In this document: positions 1-9,231 of the stretch, in pieces
Numbering within the stretch: position 1 is the first letter of the stretch
Layout: the number at the start of each line of letters is the position of its first letter
NCBI RefSeq assembly: GCF_009827305.1
Contig: NZ_WTYJ01000002.1
Span: 372,001-436,000, forward strand
Reading direction: 5' to 3'
Origin: Croceibacterium xixiisoli
Lineage (GTDB): Bacteria > Pseudomonadota > Alphaproteobacteria > Sphingomonadales > Sphingomonadaceae
Length of the DNA stretch: 64,000 nucleotides
The notes under the pieces: generated by a model
What the model was told of the DNA's origin: nothing
The model's database searches: none
What the model saw: the letters and a program-made list of their open reading frames with translations, nothing else
Program-made: the position numbers and the translations under genes

Positions 1-1070
1 GTCTGCCGTCCGATGGCGCAGCGCCATCGGGCATCGAGTTCGGGCAGTATTCGGCCAATGTCGCCCTGACCGCTTTCGAGATCGATCTGTTCGGGAGGCT
101 TCGTTCGCAGAGCGAGGCGGCGTTCGAACGCTATCTCGCGTCGGACGAAGGGCGTCGCGCCGCCCGCATCGCCCTGATCGGCGCCGTGGTGGATGCCTAT
201 CTGGCCGAACGACTGGCGGTCGAACAGCTGGCTTTGACCGAACGCACGTTGATCGACTGGCGGGAATCGGCGCGCATCACCGGGCTGCTGCGCGAAGCGC
301 GTCAGGCCAGCGGGCTGGAGGTGTCGCAGGCCGATGGGCTGGTGCGTCAGGCGGAAGCCGATCTGCAGGCTCGTCTGCGCGCGCAAGCGCAGGCGACCAA
401 TGCGCTCCAGCTTTTGACCGGCGCGCCGCTGCCCGCCGATCTGCCGCCGCCAGTGAGCCTGCTTGAACAGCCCATCCTGACCCAGCTGCCGGCCGGCCTG
501 CCGTCCGATCTGCTGACCAATCGCCCGGATATCCGCCAGGCCGAACGCGAACTGGTGGCCGCCAACGCCGATATCGGTGCGGCCCGTGCCGCCTTCTTCC
601 CACGCTTGTCGATTACGGGGCTGCTTGGTGTCACCAGTCTGGCTTTTGACCGGCTGTTCGACACGGATAATGGCAATTGGTCGTTCTCCCCGCAGATCAG
701 CCAGCCGATTTTCCGGGGCGGCAGCCTGCAGGGCGAATTGCGACTTGCCGAAGTGCGCAAGTCGATTGCCATCGCGCAGTATGAGCAGGTGATCCAGGCA
801 GCTTTCCGTGAAGTGAGCGATGGCCTGGCCGGGCGTGCCACCTATGGCAAGCAATCCGACGCGCAGCAGGCGGCGGCTGATGCCGCAGCGCGCCGGGTGG
901 AACTGTCCAATCTGCGTTATCGCGCGGGGGTGGATAGTCGGCTGGAACTGCTCGACGCGCAGCGCAGCCTCTACAGCGCGCGCCAGACCTATCTGGACCT
1001 GCGCCGCGAAGAACTCTCCAGCGCCACCGGCCTTTACCGCGCGCTGGGTGGTGGCGAAGGAGAGGAATAG
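1..1070 (+). CDS. RND efflux outer membrane factor, NodT/OprM type (5' end missing)
   Basis: The reading frame is open from base 3, so the gene starts left of the window; about 355 C-terminal residues are visible. The translation has the TolC/OprM-like OEP repeat structure. A segment reading EIDLFGRLRSQSEAA near the left edge is the usual outer-membrane-factor motif, followed by long helical stretches rich in Ala, Gln and Glu, a NRPDIRQAERELVAANADIG block, and a final SRLELLDAQRSLYSARQ block. Such proteins form the trimeric outer-membrane channel of tripartite RND pumps. The pump and membrane-fusion genes would be expected just upstream, outside the window. The stop is TAG at 1068-1070. The signal peptide and lipobox cannot be checked. 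Confidence 0.93.
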   Translation, partial: LPSDGAAPSGIEFGQYSANVALTAFEIDLFGRLRSQSEAAFERYLASDEGRRAARIALIGAVVDAYLAERLAVEQLALTERTLIDWRESARITGLLREARQASGLEVSQADGLVRQAEADLQARLRAQAQATNALQLLTGAPLPADLPPPVSLLEQPILTQLPAGLPSDLLTNRPDIRQAERELVAANADIGAARAAFFPRLSITGLLGVTSLAFDRLFDTDNGNWSFSPQISQPIFRGGSLQGELRLAEVRKSIAIAQYEQVIQAAFREVSDGLAGRATYGKQSDAQQAAADAAARRVELSNLRYRAGVDSRLELLDAQRSLYSARQTYLDLRREELSSATGLYRALGGGEGEE

Positions 1071-1241
1071 TTCTCTCATCCTCCCGGGGGCTTGCCCGGG
1101 GAGGGGACCATGCGCAGCATGGTGGAGAGGCCGGCCTGCAAGGCGCACCACACTGGCGTTCAGAGCTCTCTCTGTGTCTGGCGGCGGGCCCTCCGATCCC
1201 CAGGTTTGAGTTTTCGCGCAAACCGGCGTAATCCGGCGCGC

Positions 1242-3164
1242 ATGCTGCAAAGCAAGATGAACCCACGCGTGTTCTGGGGCGCGTCGGCGGTGATTGCCGT
1301 CATGCTTTCCAGCACGCTTCTCGCCCCTGGTCGGTCCGACCAGATATTCCGCGCAGCGCAAAGCTGGGCAATAGAAACCTTCGGCTGGCTCTATGTCACT
1401 GCGGTGGCGGCCTTTCTGGTGATCGTGCTGCTGCTCGGCTTCGGTCCGGCGGGGAAGCTGAAGCTGGGCCCTGACGATGCGGAACCGGATTTTCCCTTCG
1501 TCTCCTGGCTCGCCATGCTGTTCGCCGCAGGCATGGGTATCGGGCTCATGTATTTCGGCGTTGCCGAACCCGTCCAGCATTACACCGCCCCGCCAGACGT
1601 GCAGCCCGGCACCTTCCTTGCCGCGCGGGAAGCGATGGCCATCACCTTTCACCACTACGGTGTTCATGCCTGGGCGATCTATGCGCTTGTGGGGCTGAGC
1701 CTGGCCTTCTTCACCTATCGCAAGGGCCTGCCGCTCACCCTGCGATCCGGCCTCCATCCGATCCTGGGCAAGCGGATCAACGGCCCGATTGGTGATGCGA
1801 TCGATGTCTTCGGCATCTGCGGCACGGTGTTCGGCGTATCCACCTCGCTTGGCTTCGGCGTGTCGCAGATGACGGCGGGACTGGCCTACAATTACGGTAT
1901 GCCCGATACGCTCGGGCTGCAGATCGGGGTGATCGCAGCGGTAATGGGGGCGGCCACGCTTTCGGTATTGAGCGGCGCGGATCGCGGTATCCGGCGCCTG
2001 TCCGAACTCAATCTGATCCTGGCCATCCTGCTCATGCTGTTCGTGATGTTCAGCGGGCCCACGCTTTTTCTGATACGCGCACTGGTGCAGAATTTCGGGC
2101 TCTATCTCGATCATTTCGTCGTCAGGACCTTCACCCTTTACGCTTATGAGCCGCGCGCCTGGATGGCGGACTGGACGCTGTTCTACTGGGCCTGGTGGAT
2201 CGCCTGGTCGCCTTTCGTTGGCATGTTCATCGCCCGCATTTCGCGCGGGCGAACGATCCGCGAATTCGTGTCCGGCGTGCTGTTCGTGCCGGCGGGCTTC
2301 ACCTTCCTGTGGATGACGGTATTCGGCAATTCCGCCATCGCCTTCGACCTGGGCAGCGCGCAGGGTGCGATTGCGCAGGCGGTGGATGCCGATCTTTCGA
2401 CCGCGCTGTTCAAATTCCTCGAATATCTGCCCGGCGCGCAATTCACCGCCACGCTCGCGATCCTGCTGGTGGCAGTGTTCTTTGTCACGTCGGCGGATTC
2501 CGGCGCGCTGGTGATCGATACGCTTGCCTCTGGCGGGTCGGAAGACAATCCCCGCTGGCAGCGCGTCTATTGGTGTGTGCTGCTGGGTGTCGCTGCAGCA
2601 TCGCTGCTGGTGGCGGGCGGGCTGGGCGCGCTGCAGGCCGCAACCTTGCTTGCCGCGCTGCCGTTCTGCTTCATCATGATGCTGCTGGCGATCGGGCTGA
2701 TGCGGCAGGCCAATGCCGATCTGGGCGGAGAACCGATTTCCGATGATGCCCCCTCCATAGGGGAGCGGCTGAAGCGGATGTTCGTGCCCGCCAGTCGACG
2801 GGAAATCGAACGCCAGATCGCCGCCGTGGGCGAACCGGCGCTGATCTCGGTACGCGATGCCATGCTGGAAGAAGGCTGGGCCGAAAGCCATGTCACGCTG
2901 GCAGATGGCATCGCGTCGCTGTCGATCCAGTTCGCCGATGACCGCGTGTTCGTCTATCGGCTAATCCCGCGATCCCGCCCACTGGCCGCCTATACGGCCA
3001 TGGATGCCCCGGAATCCCGTCGCAGCCTGACCTGGACCCTGTCCGCCCGGGTCGACGGTGATCACCGCCAGCGCGATCTTACCGGATTTTCTGTCGAGCG
3101 CATTGCGCATGATGTGCTGACCCAACTCGAATCCTGGCGTCCGGCACGGGTGATCGAGGAATAA
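1242..3164 (+). CDS. BCCT-family betaine/choline/carnitine transporter (BetT-like)
   Basis: A 640-residue multi-spanning membrane protein. The family signature DWTLFYWAWWIAWSP lies near residue 310, inside the conserved tryptophan-rich segment that forms the substrate cage, and is followed by RISRGRTIREF. A glycine-rich AAGMGIGLMYFGVAEP stretch near residue 95 matches the Na+/substrate region of BCCT proteins. About 150 residues follow the last membrane helix, as in BetT-type members whose C-terminal domain senses osmotic strength. It probably imports choline or a betaine with Na+ or H+. The open frame begins at 1092, but the residues before 1242 look non-coding; ATG 1257 is an alternative start. 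No good Shine-Dalgarno is seen for either. Confidence 0.92.
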   Translation: MLQSKMNPRVFWGASAVIAVMLSSTLLAPGRSDQIFRAAQSWAIETFGWLYVTAVAAFLVIVLLLGFGPAGKLKLGPDDAEPDFPFVSWLAMLFAAGMGIGLMYFGVAEPVQHYTAPPDVQPGTFLAAREAMAITFHHYGVHAWAIYALVGLSLAFFTYRKGLPLTLRSGLHPILGKRINGPIGDAIDVFGICGTVFGVSTSLGFGVSQMTAGLAYNYGMPDTLGLQIGVIAAVMGAATLSVLSGADRGIRRLSELNLILAILLMLFVMFSGPTLFLIRALVQNFGLYLDHFVVRTFTLYAYEPRAWMADWTLFYWAWWIAWSPFVGMFIARISRGRTIREFVSGVLFVPAGFTFLWMTVFGNSAIAFDLGSAQGAIAQAVDADLSTALFKFLEYLPGAQFTATLAILLVAVFFVTSADSGALVIDTLASGGSEDNPRWQRVYWCVLLGVAAASLLVAGGLGALQAATLLAALPFCFIMMLLAIGLMRQANADLGGEPISDDAPSIGERLKRMFVPASRREIERQIAAVGEPALISVRDAMLEEGWAESHVTLADGIASLSIQFADDRVFVYRLIPRSRPLAAYTAMDAPESRRSLTWTLSARVDGDHRQRDLTGFSVERIAHDVLTQLESWRPARVIEE

Positions 3165-3219
3165 GGCAGAAACATTTTGCTCCCCACGCGTTCTCTCCCT
3201 GTCATCGAGGAGATTCAGC

Positions 3220-5499
3220 GTGTCGAGCAAGCCGATCGAACCCCGGGAATACCACAGTGCTGCTGGCGGCTGGGGATCGTTGCGCGGCATCGGCAGCACG
3301 CAACTGCGCGAACAGGCTTTGCCCAGCGCGCTGGGCACCCTGCAGGAGCAGAACAAGCCGGGCGGCTACATGTGCAGTTCCTGCGCCTTTGCCAAACTGC
3401 CCGAACCCAAGCCGCTGGAATTCTGCGAAAACGGCGCAAAGGCAACGCTTTGGGATCTGACGACGGCACGTTGCGCGCCTGAATTTTTCGCTCGCCACAA
3501 GGTCAGCGAACTCAGCCGCTGGTCGGATCACGACCTGGAAATGCAGGGCCGGCTGACCACCCCCATGCGCTATGATCCGGAAACGGATCACTATGTTTCA
3601 GCCAGCTGGGAGGAGGCCTTCGCAGAGATCGGGGCGGAACTGCGCGCCATCGATCCCAAGGCTGCCACTTTTTACGCTTCGGGCAAGGCAGGGCTGGAGG
3701 CATCCTATCTCTATGCGCTGTTCGCCCGGGCCTATGGTCACAACAATCTGCCTGACAGCTCCAACATGTGCCACGAAACCACCTCTGTGGCATTGAAGGA
3801 AGTGATCGGATCGCCGGTCGGCACCTGCACTATCGATGATTTCGATGAATGCGACGCGATCTTCTATCTCGGCCAGAACCCCGGCACCAATTCGCCGCGC
3901 CTGCTGCATCAGCTGCAAAATGCAGTGAAGCGCGGCTGCAAGATCGTGGTGTTCAATCCGCTGCGCGAAAAGGGGCTGATCGAATTCGTCAATCCGCAGG
4001 ATCCTCTGCAGATGACCATCGGTGAACCGACACAGATGAACCACATGTATCTGCAGGTTCGCCCCGGCGGCGATATCGCGGCGCTGATGGGGGTGTGCAA
4101 GCGGGTATTGGAGCGCGATGCCATGGCGCTGGCCGCTGGCACCGGGCGTGTCCTCGACACGGATTTCATCGACCGCCACACCACCGGCCTGCCGGATTTC
4201 ATCGCCAAACTGGAAGCCACCGAGTGGGCTGATATCGAGCAGGCGTGCGGCCTGTCGCGCGCAGATCTTCAGGCGGCGGGCGATGTCTATGCCGATGCGC
4301 AGCGGGTGATCGGCGTCTATGGCATGGGGCTGACTCAGCATGTTCATGGATCGCAGTCGATCGGCCTGCTGGTCAATCTGCTGCTGCTGCGCGGCAACAT
4401 CGGCCGCCCCGGCGCTGGCTGCAGCCCCATTCGCGGTCATTCCAATGTTCAGGGGCAGCGCACCGTGGGCATAACGGAAAAGGTCGAGCTGGCCCCGGTC
4501 GAGAAATACCGCGAGCTCTTCGGCGTCGAAACGCCTGATGAAGACGGGCACACCACCGTCAGCTTCCTGGAAGAATTGCTGGCTGGCAAGGCAAGGGCGT
4601 TCATTGGTCTTGGCGGCAATCTGGCGCGTGCGGTGCCCGACCATGATCGAGTGCATGCCGCCTGGCGCGACCTGGATCTGACCGTACATGTGGCGACCAA
4701 GCTAAACCGCACGCATTGCCTGCCGGGGAAAGCGGCCTGGCTCCTCCCCTGTCTGGTGCGGGCGGAGCAGGACCAGCAGGAAACCGGCCCGCAGCAGGTC
4801 TCCGTGGAAGACAGCTTCAGCCACATCTATGGTTCCATCGGCCGCCGCGAACCGGCCAGCGATCTGTTGAAGAGCGAGGTGGCGATCGTCTGTGGGCTGG
4901 CGCAGGCCACCCTTGGTCCCGACCCGCGCCTGCCCTGGCGGGAATGGACCGGCGATTATCGCCGTATTCGTGCACTGATCGCCGCGACCTTCCCCGATCA
5001 GTTCCACCACATGGAAGAACGCATGGATCAACCCGGTGGCTTCTATCGCGGCAATCCCGCGCATGAAAGGATCTGGAAAACGGAGAGCGGGCTTGCCCAA
5101 TTCACCAATCCCACCGTGCTCAATGCTGCTGGCATCGGTGATGCAGAGGGGCGCTTCCATCTGGTTACGCTGCGCTCCAACGATCAGTTCAACACGACCG
5201 TCTACGGCTATTCGGACCGTCTGCGCGGGTTGGAGGGCAACCGGATGATTGTGCTGATGAGTCCGCAAGACATGCAGCGGATGGCATTGCAGGAAGGGGA
5301 CCGGGTGGTGTTGGGTTCGGACGCGGGGGATGGCATAGATCGCCGCGTGACCGGCCTCTCCGTCACCCCCTATGATCTGCCGCCGGGTACGCTGGCCGGG
5401 TATTTCCCCGAACTCAATCCGCTGGTGCCGTTGTGGTATCACGATCGGGCGTCAAAGACCCCTGCCGCCAAGAGCGTGCCCGTGCGCATCGTCGGATAA
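3220..5499 (+). CDS. FdhF/YdeP-family molybdopterin oxidoreductase
   Basis: 759 residues, the usual length of the YdeP family of formate-dehydrogenase-like molybdoenzymes (in E. coli linked to acid resistance). GGWGSLRGIG near residue 16, MCSSCAFAKLPEPKP near 51 and CENGAKATLWDL near 70 form the N-terminal region typical of the family. The two close cysteines (CSSC) replace the full 4Fe-4S ligand set of true formate dehydrogenases. DSSNMCHETT lies at the molybdopterin site, and GAGCSPIRGHSNVQGQRTVG is a cofactor-binding loop. The C-terminal molydopterin-dinucleotide-binding domain is present (DQFNTTVYGYSDRLRG). Start is GTG 3220 with GAGGAG seven bases upstream. The physiological electron donor is unknown. 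It is a single gene with no accessory subunits nearby. Confidence 0.93.
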   Translation: MSSKPIEPREYHSAAGGWGSLRGIGSTQLREQALPSALGTLQEQNKPGGYMCSSCAFAKLPEPKPLEFCENGAKATLWDLTTARCAPEFFARHKVSELSRWSDHDLEMQGRLTTPMRYDPETDHYVSASWEEAFAEIGAELRAIDPKAATFYASGKAGLEASYLYALFARAYGHNNLPDSSNMCHETTSVALKEVIGSPVGTCTIDDFDECDAIFYLGQNPGTNSPRLLHQLQNAVKRGCKIVVFNPLREKGLIEFVNPQDPLQMTIGEPTQMNHMYLQVRPGGDIAALMGVCKRVLERDAMALAAGTGRVLDTDFIDRHTTGLPDFIAKLEATEWADIEQACGLSRADLQAAGDVYADAQRVIGVYGMGLTQHVHGSQSIGLLVNLLLLRGNIGRPGAGCSPIRGHSNVQGQRTVGITEKVELAPVEKYRELFGVETPDEDGHTTVSFLEELLAGKARAFIGLGGNLARAVPDHDRVHAAWRDLDLTVHVATKLNRTHCLPGKAAWLLPCLVRAEQDQQETGPQQVSVEDSFSHIYGSIGRREPASDLLKSEVAIVCGLAQATLGPDPRLPWREWTGDYRRIRALIAATFPDQFHHMEERMDQPGGFYRGNPAHERIWKTESGLAQFTNPTVLNAAGIGDAEGRFHLVTLRSNDQFNTTVYGYSDRLRGLEGNRMIVLMSPQDMQRMALQEGDRVVLGSDAGDGIDRRVTGLSVTPYDLPPGTLAGYFPELNPLVPLWYHDRASKTPAAKSVPVRIVG

Positions 5500-5544
5500 A
5501 AGACCCCGCCGAAGCGGGGCCGAGTTGGGAAGAGAAGGTTCATT

Positions 5545-5565
5545 CCACCGGCAGGGTGCCGGTGG
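5545..5565 (+). terminator. hairpin after the molybdoenzyme gene
   Basis: CCACCGGCA and TGCCGGTGG form a perfect 9-bp stem with a GGG loop, about 45 bases after the stop codon. There is no long T-run, so termination is inferred from position and stem strength only. Confidence 0.45.
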
Positions 5566-5650
5566 TCCGAGAGCCTCCTCTCTGTGAGGCCTGCCCACCG
5601 CACTTGCCTTGATCCCGATCAACAAAAGCGCAGCGACAAAAAATATAACC

Positions 5651-5799
5651 GTCATGCCGGACCTGATCCGGCATCCATTTCTCGCCGCGCAGGGATGGAT
5701 CGCAGGCTCACATTGCCGCGCCCAGCGACTCCAACCCCACGATCTTTTGCCTGATCCGCAGCGAAGGCCACATGGATGCCGGATCAAGTCCGGCATGAC
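5651..5799. repeat. REPIN-like element, copy 1
   Basis: 149 bp bounded by 28-base terminal inverted repeats (GTCATGCCGGACCTGATCC at the left, its complement with one change at the right). Each end is itself a REP-like palindrome: ATGCCGGA, five-base loop, TCCGGCAT. The last 39 bases are identical to those of the copy at 8992-9143, while the centre differs. A pair of inverted REPs around a variable core is the architecture of a REPIN or small non-autonomous mobile element. Confidence 0.75.
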
Positions 5800-5908
5800 G
5801 TCGGGAATTGGCGATTAGCCAATCCCCATCCGCCATCTCTACAATTTGATAGACGCCCGTTCGACCGATCTCGCCTAATTCTCAGCCATAAATGCTGCGG
5901 GGGATGAG

Positions 5909-8092
5909 ATGCGGAAAACCATTGTAACCTTGATGACTCTTGGCGCCCTGACCGGTTGTGACGGGGAGGGCGATACACCTTCCAAGGGCGCGGCGCCCAC
6001 GCTGACGCTGAACATGGCAGCCTCTGCCGAAAGCGGGGAAATCATTCCCATCGGCGTGACCGTCACCGATGATGAGGATCGCGGCCTGACCTATTCGCTC
6101 GCCTGCAATGGCGGCGCATTGACCGGCACCATGCTCACCTTGCCGGCCGTGACCGCTGGCACCAATGTCGAATGCACGGCCACGGCAACGGATTCGAAGG
6201 GCAATGTCGGCACGGCGAAGAAGACCATTGCGGTCCGTCCGGCCAGCGTGTCGCTGATATCCTATACTGACAGCGAAGAGGTTCTTGCGGCTGGCGGCAT
6301 CGGACTGCTGTTCGCCGAAAACCTGACCCTGGATCAGGCGCAATATCAGGGCAGCTTCAACGGCAAGGCTATCCCGCTCTATCGCATCAACGGCAATGAG
6401 CTGATCTATGCCGTGCCGCTGGATACCCCGGCAGGCACCGGCGATCTGACGGTGCAGATCGGATCGCGCGTCATCCGCACGCGCATTACCACCGGCGCTG
6501 CGATCACCGTGGCGAATGCCCGCGATCAGGTGACGAGCTTCCTGCGCAATGCAAAGGCGAATGTGGAAGATCTGATCGCCACGCCGGGCATCGGCAGCGC
6601 GGAGCGCACCACGCTGCAGGGCGCGCTGCCGGATCTGGATCAGGCGCTGACCAGGATTGCCACCGCATCGGATGCCGATGTCGGCCAGTTCGCGTCCCGC
6701 CTCGCCGCACTGGGTTTGATCACGCCGGCGGCCACCCGCCGCCTGGCGAATTACGAACCCATCGTCACCGGGCCGACCTGCCGATCCGATCGCACCCATT
6801 TCGGCAAGACGGTGACCGGCATGGTGGTCGGCGCCCTGTTGCTGGGCAAGGGCTCGGTTGCTGCCTTCGAAGGATCGGCGCTGCTCGGCCTGCCGTGGCT
6901 GGGGGCGGTGGCTGCCGGCGTTTCCATCAGCGCGGGTGCCACCATGTTCATCAATTACGGCCGCCAGTTCAATCCGTCGCGCAAGGCGTTCTGGCAATCC
7001 TGCTGGACGGAAACCACAATCAACCTCGTGCCGTTCAATTCGGACAGCTTCACCTCGACGCAGCGGGTCGCGGCGATTGCCCTGCCGGGCACTTCGGCCT
7101 TCCGTCCCAAGGTGTCGCGCAGCTTCAAGCTGGAACGCGCCTTCGCCCCGGTGGAAGAAGCACGCGCCCAGGCCAATCAGTTCCTGACCGACATCAGCGG
7201 CGTGATCGGCACGCTCAGTTCCCTGTGGCCTGACTTGAAGCAAGAGCTGGAACAATACCGCGTCACCGGATCGGAAGCGGTCCCTGCCGGGCGCCTGTCG
7301 CTGTCGGGCATTTCCAGCGGGCTCGTCACCGGATCGGCCGCAGCCAATGGCGATTTGGTCACGCTCACCTTCAATACCTCGGCCAAGCCGGCCGATCTCA
7401 CCAATGGCAAGCTGCCCTTCAGTTTCAGCCTGCTGCGAGAAGGGGAAGAATCGGTGCAGATCACGGCCGAACTGGCCATGGCGCTGCCTGAAGCCTTCGA
7501 CGCTGCGGTCGAGGTGACCCAGGGGCAGGCGGCATCCTCTTCCGTCCGCACTTCGGGCGCAGAAACGCTGCAGGTCACCACCCAGCCGGGCAACGGCCGG
7601 GTCGTCCTGCAGAACGATGGCACCTTCAGCTACACCCCCACCGGCATGTTCTTCGGGCAGGACCAGTTCAAATATGTCGCCCGCAATGCAGATGGCACTT
7701 CGGCAGAAGCCACGGTGCTGGTCAATGTCGTGCGCCGCTTCGAAGGGACCTGGACGCTGACCATCATGGAAGACACGACATCGGAATCCACCCCCGGCCT
7801 GTGCCCGGATCAGCGGCATGAAGTGGTCGTCAACGTCTCCAAGATTTCGGACAGTGCCTACAGCGCGAATTACGCCGGGCTGGAAATCATTCTCGCCATG
7901 GCATCGAAGGATGATCCGCGCGGGCTCGCCGGGGCGCGATCCTACACGGTGGAAGACGATGGCGAAGCCGAAAGCGGCAATGTCACCATCGGCATTCCGG
8001 ACAGCCAGACGCTGCATGGTCGCAATCTGTGGACCTGGAACGCCTCTGGCAAGATGTGCCTCGGCACCACCACCATCACCGGCAGGCGGTAA
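5909..8092 (+). CDS. large lipoprotein with a C-terminal Ig-like domain
   Basis: 727 residues. The N-terminus MRKTIVTLMTLGALTGC is a short type-II signal peptide with lipobox LTGC, so the mature protein starts at Cys17 and is lipid-anchored. Residues 25-90 look like an Ig/cadherin-type domain (DDEDRGLTYSLACNGG). A glycine/alanine-rich hydrophobic stretch lies near residues 305-350 (VVGALLLGKGSVAAFEGS, then a second segment to about 348). Residues about 548-612 form a clear tandem Ig-like repeat of the Big_9/VCBS kind (PGNGRVVLQNDGTFSYTPT). The C-terminal 110 residues contain three cysteines. Function is not recognised; a cell-envelope or adhesion role is inferred. Start ATG 5909 follows a G-rich stretch. 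Confidence 0.85.
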   Translation: MRKTIVTLMTLGALTGCDGEGDTPSKGAAPTLTLNMAASAESGEIIPIGVTVTDDEDRGLTYSLACNGGALTGTMLTLPAVTAGTNVECTATATDSKGNVGTAKKTIAVRPASVSLISYTDSEEVLAAGGIGLLFAENLTLDQAQYQGSFNGKAIPLYRINGNELIYAVPLDTPAGTGDLTVQIGSRVIRTRITTGAAITVANARDQVTSFLRNAKANVEDLIATPGIGSAERTTLQGALPDLDQALTRIATASDADVGQFASRLAALGLITPAATRRLANYEPIVTGPTCRSDRTHFGKTVTGMVVGALLLGKGSVAAFEGSALLGLPWLGAVAAGVSISAGATMFINYGRQFNPSRKAFWQSCWTETTINLVPFNSDSFTSTQRVAAIALPGTSAFRPKVSRSFKLERAFAPVEEARAQANQFLTDISGVIGTLSSLWPDLKQELEQYRVTGSEAVPAGRLSLSGISSGLVTGSAAANGDLVTLTFNTSAKPADLTNGKLPFSFSLLREGEESVQITAELAMALPEAFDAAVEVTQGQAASSSVRTSGAETLQVTTQPGNGRVVLQNDGTFSYTPTGMFFGQDQFKYVARNADGTSAEATVLVNVVRRFEGTWTLTIMEDTTSESTPGLCPDQRHEVVVNVSKISDSAYSANYAGLEIILAMASKDDPRGLAGARSYTVEDDGEAESGNVTIGIPDSQTLHGRNLWTWNASGKMCLGTTTITGRR

Positions 8093-8117
8093 CCGCCCAT
8101 CCCCTTCAGCGGTAACG

Positions 8118-8149
8118 GGCCGGGCCGGCGCAGGGGCGCCGGCCCGGCC
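8118..8149 (+). terminator. very strong GC hairpin after the lipoprotein gene
   Basis: GGCCGGGCCGGCGC pairs perfectly with GCGCCGGCCCGGCC over 14 bp with an AGGG loop, 25 bases after the stop. The T-tract is missing, so it is a probable rather than canonical intrinsic terminator. Confidence 0.6.
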
Positions 8150-8168
8150 TGACATTGCCGGATAGGCC

Positions 8169-8186
8169 ATATACCAGCTGGGATAT
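8169..8186. promoter_or_regulatory. 18-bp dyad, site A, upstream of the short LuxR gene
   Basis: ATATACCAGCTGGGATAT: ATAT arms around a perfect CCAGCTGG centre, only one base pair short of perfect symmetry. Its end lies 126 bp before the ATG of the LuxR-type regulator. Close copies occur at 54589-54606 and 54870-54887. It is a candidate operator for a LuxR-type dimer. Confidence 0.55.
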
Positions 8187-8311
8187 GAACCCGCGCCTGC
8201 AGTGCGATAGCTATCGCTTCCCATGTGGCGACAGGGCCGCATGAGAAGCGAGGCTTATCAGGGGGCTGACATGGGTGGTAACAGGGCAGATCCAATGGTG
8301 CAGGCGGCCTG

Positions 8312-8968
8312 ATGCTGGGTCTGATCGCCGGCCATTTCCATGACCATCAGCCACCCGCCGCGCCGCGCCTGCTGGCCGATGCGGAGGATCGCCCCGGCCA
8401 GTCGCTGATCTGGCTGGTCGATACGCTGGCCACCATGTCGGTCTGCGCCTTTGTCTGCGACATCACAGGGCGAGTACGGGCAATGACCCCGCTGGCGCAG
8501 GATCTGATATCGGCCGGCAATTGGCTGGCCCATCGCGACAATCGCCTTTTCGCCGCCCGTGCCGAAGAAACCCGCCGGCTTCATGCCGAACTGGTGCAGG
8601 CGTGCGGCCCGGATGGCGCATCGCAGCTGTCCTTCGTCATGCATGGCCATGATGGGCAGGTGCTGCCGCTGGAGGTTCTGCCCCTGTCGGCTGCTCCCGA
8701 TCTGTCCATAACCCCGCTGGCCCTGCTGATCGCGCGACCCATGCGGGGGGAAGACCAACGATCCATGGCGCTGGCCAAGGCTCTGTTCGGCCTGACCGAC
8801 GCGGAGGCGCAAGTCGCCAGCGGGCTGCAGGCCGGCCTCACCGCCAGTGCCATCGCCGCCCGGCGCGGTGTCGCTGTGGGCACCATCCGCACCCATATCC
8901 GCCGCTTGTTCGAAAAGGCCGGCGTGGCCAGCCAGATTGAACTCGCTGCCCTGCTCAACAACCGCTGA
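8312..8968 (+). CDS. short LuxR-type transcriptional regulator
   Basis: 218 residues with a C-terminal GerE/LuxR helix-turn-helix at about residues 155-215: GLTDAEAQVASGLQAGLT, SAIAARRGVAVGTIRTHIRR, then LFEKAGVASQIELAALL. The N-terminal 150 residues resemble the second half of the regulator at 55865-56950 (a PAS-like segment ending in an RP/RHPM turn before the HTH). That relative is 361 residues, so this one lacks the first half of the family. In-frame stops at 8267 and 8279 exclude a longer start. A 29-codon open frame (8223-8312) ends across this ATG as TGATG, which may couple translation or be a relic of a lost N-terminus. DNA target is unknown. Confidence 0.85.
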   Translation: MLGLIAGHFHDHQPPAAPRLLADAEDRPGQSLIWLVDTLATMSVCAFVCDITGRVRAMTPLAQDLISAGNWLAHRDNRLFAARAEETRRLHAELVQACGPDGASQLSFVMHGHDGQVLPLEVLPLSAAPDLSITPLALLIARPMRGEDQRSMALAKALFGLTDAEAQVASGLQAGLTASAIAARRGVAVGTIRTHIRRLFEKAGVASQIELAALLNNR

Positions 8969-8991
8969 GGCCGGCAGTCCCTCTCCACGTT

Positions 8992-9143
8992 GTCATGCCG
9001 GACTTGATCCGGCATCCATCCCTCGTCACCCACGGGAGGGTTTGTAAATGAACCAAACGGCATTCCCTCGGGCGCTGACGCAGCGATCCGGCGCAGCATC
9101 AGCGGCGAAGGCCACATGGATGCCGGATCAAGTCCGGCATGAC
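8992..9143. repeat. REPIN-like element, copy 2
   Basis: 152 bp with the same inverted terminal REP sequences as 5651-5799 (first 28 bases identical except one C/T change; last 39 bases identical). The central roughly 85 bases are unrelated. It lies 24 bp after the LuxR stop and 89 bp from the end of the convergent DUF4189 gene. Confidence 0.75.
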
Positions 9144-9231
9144 GAAGTAAGTGACCATCAGCTGACAAAAATTACGGAAAACAAAGGCAAATAGATCGGC
9201 GATCCGATGCCATCGGTTCGAAAACCCGCCC

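Larger units (their letters stand above)
5500..5908. other. 409-bp gene-free gap with hairpins and a REPIN-like element
   Basis: No coding region is supported here. A weak hairpin (CCCCGC/GCGGGG, 5504-5519) directly follows the molybdoenzyme stop, and a stronger perfect one lies at 5545-5565. A REPIN-like element occupies 5651-5799. The remaining 100 bases before the lipoprotein gene presumably hold its promoter; no clear -35/-10 pair was recognised. Confidence 0.6.

Noticed and set aside
5882-8242. 786-codon minus-strand frame opposite the lipoprotein gene
   Set aside because: Antisense shadow; the plus frame has a lipobox and an Ig-like domain.
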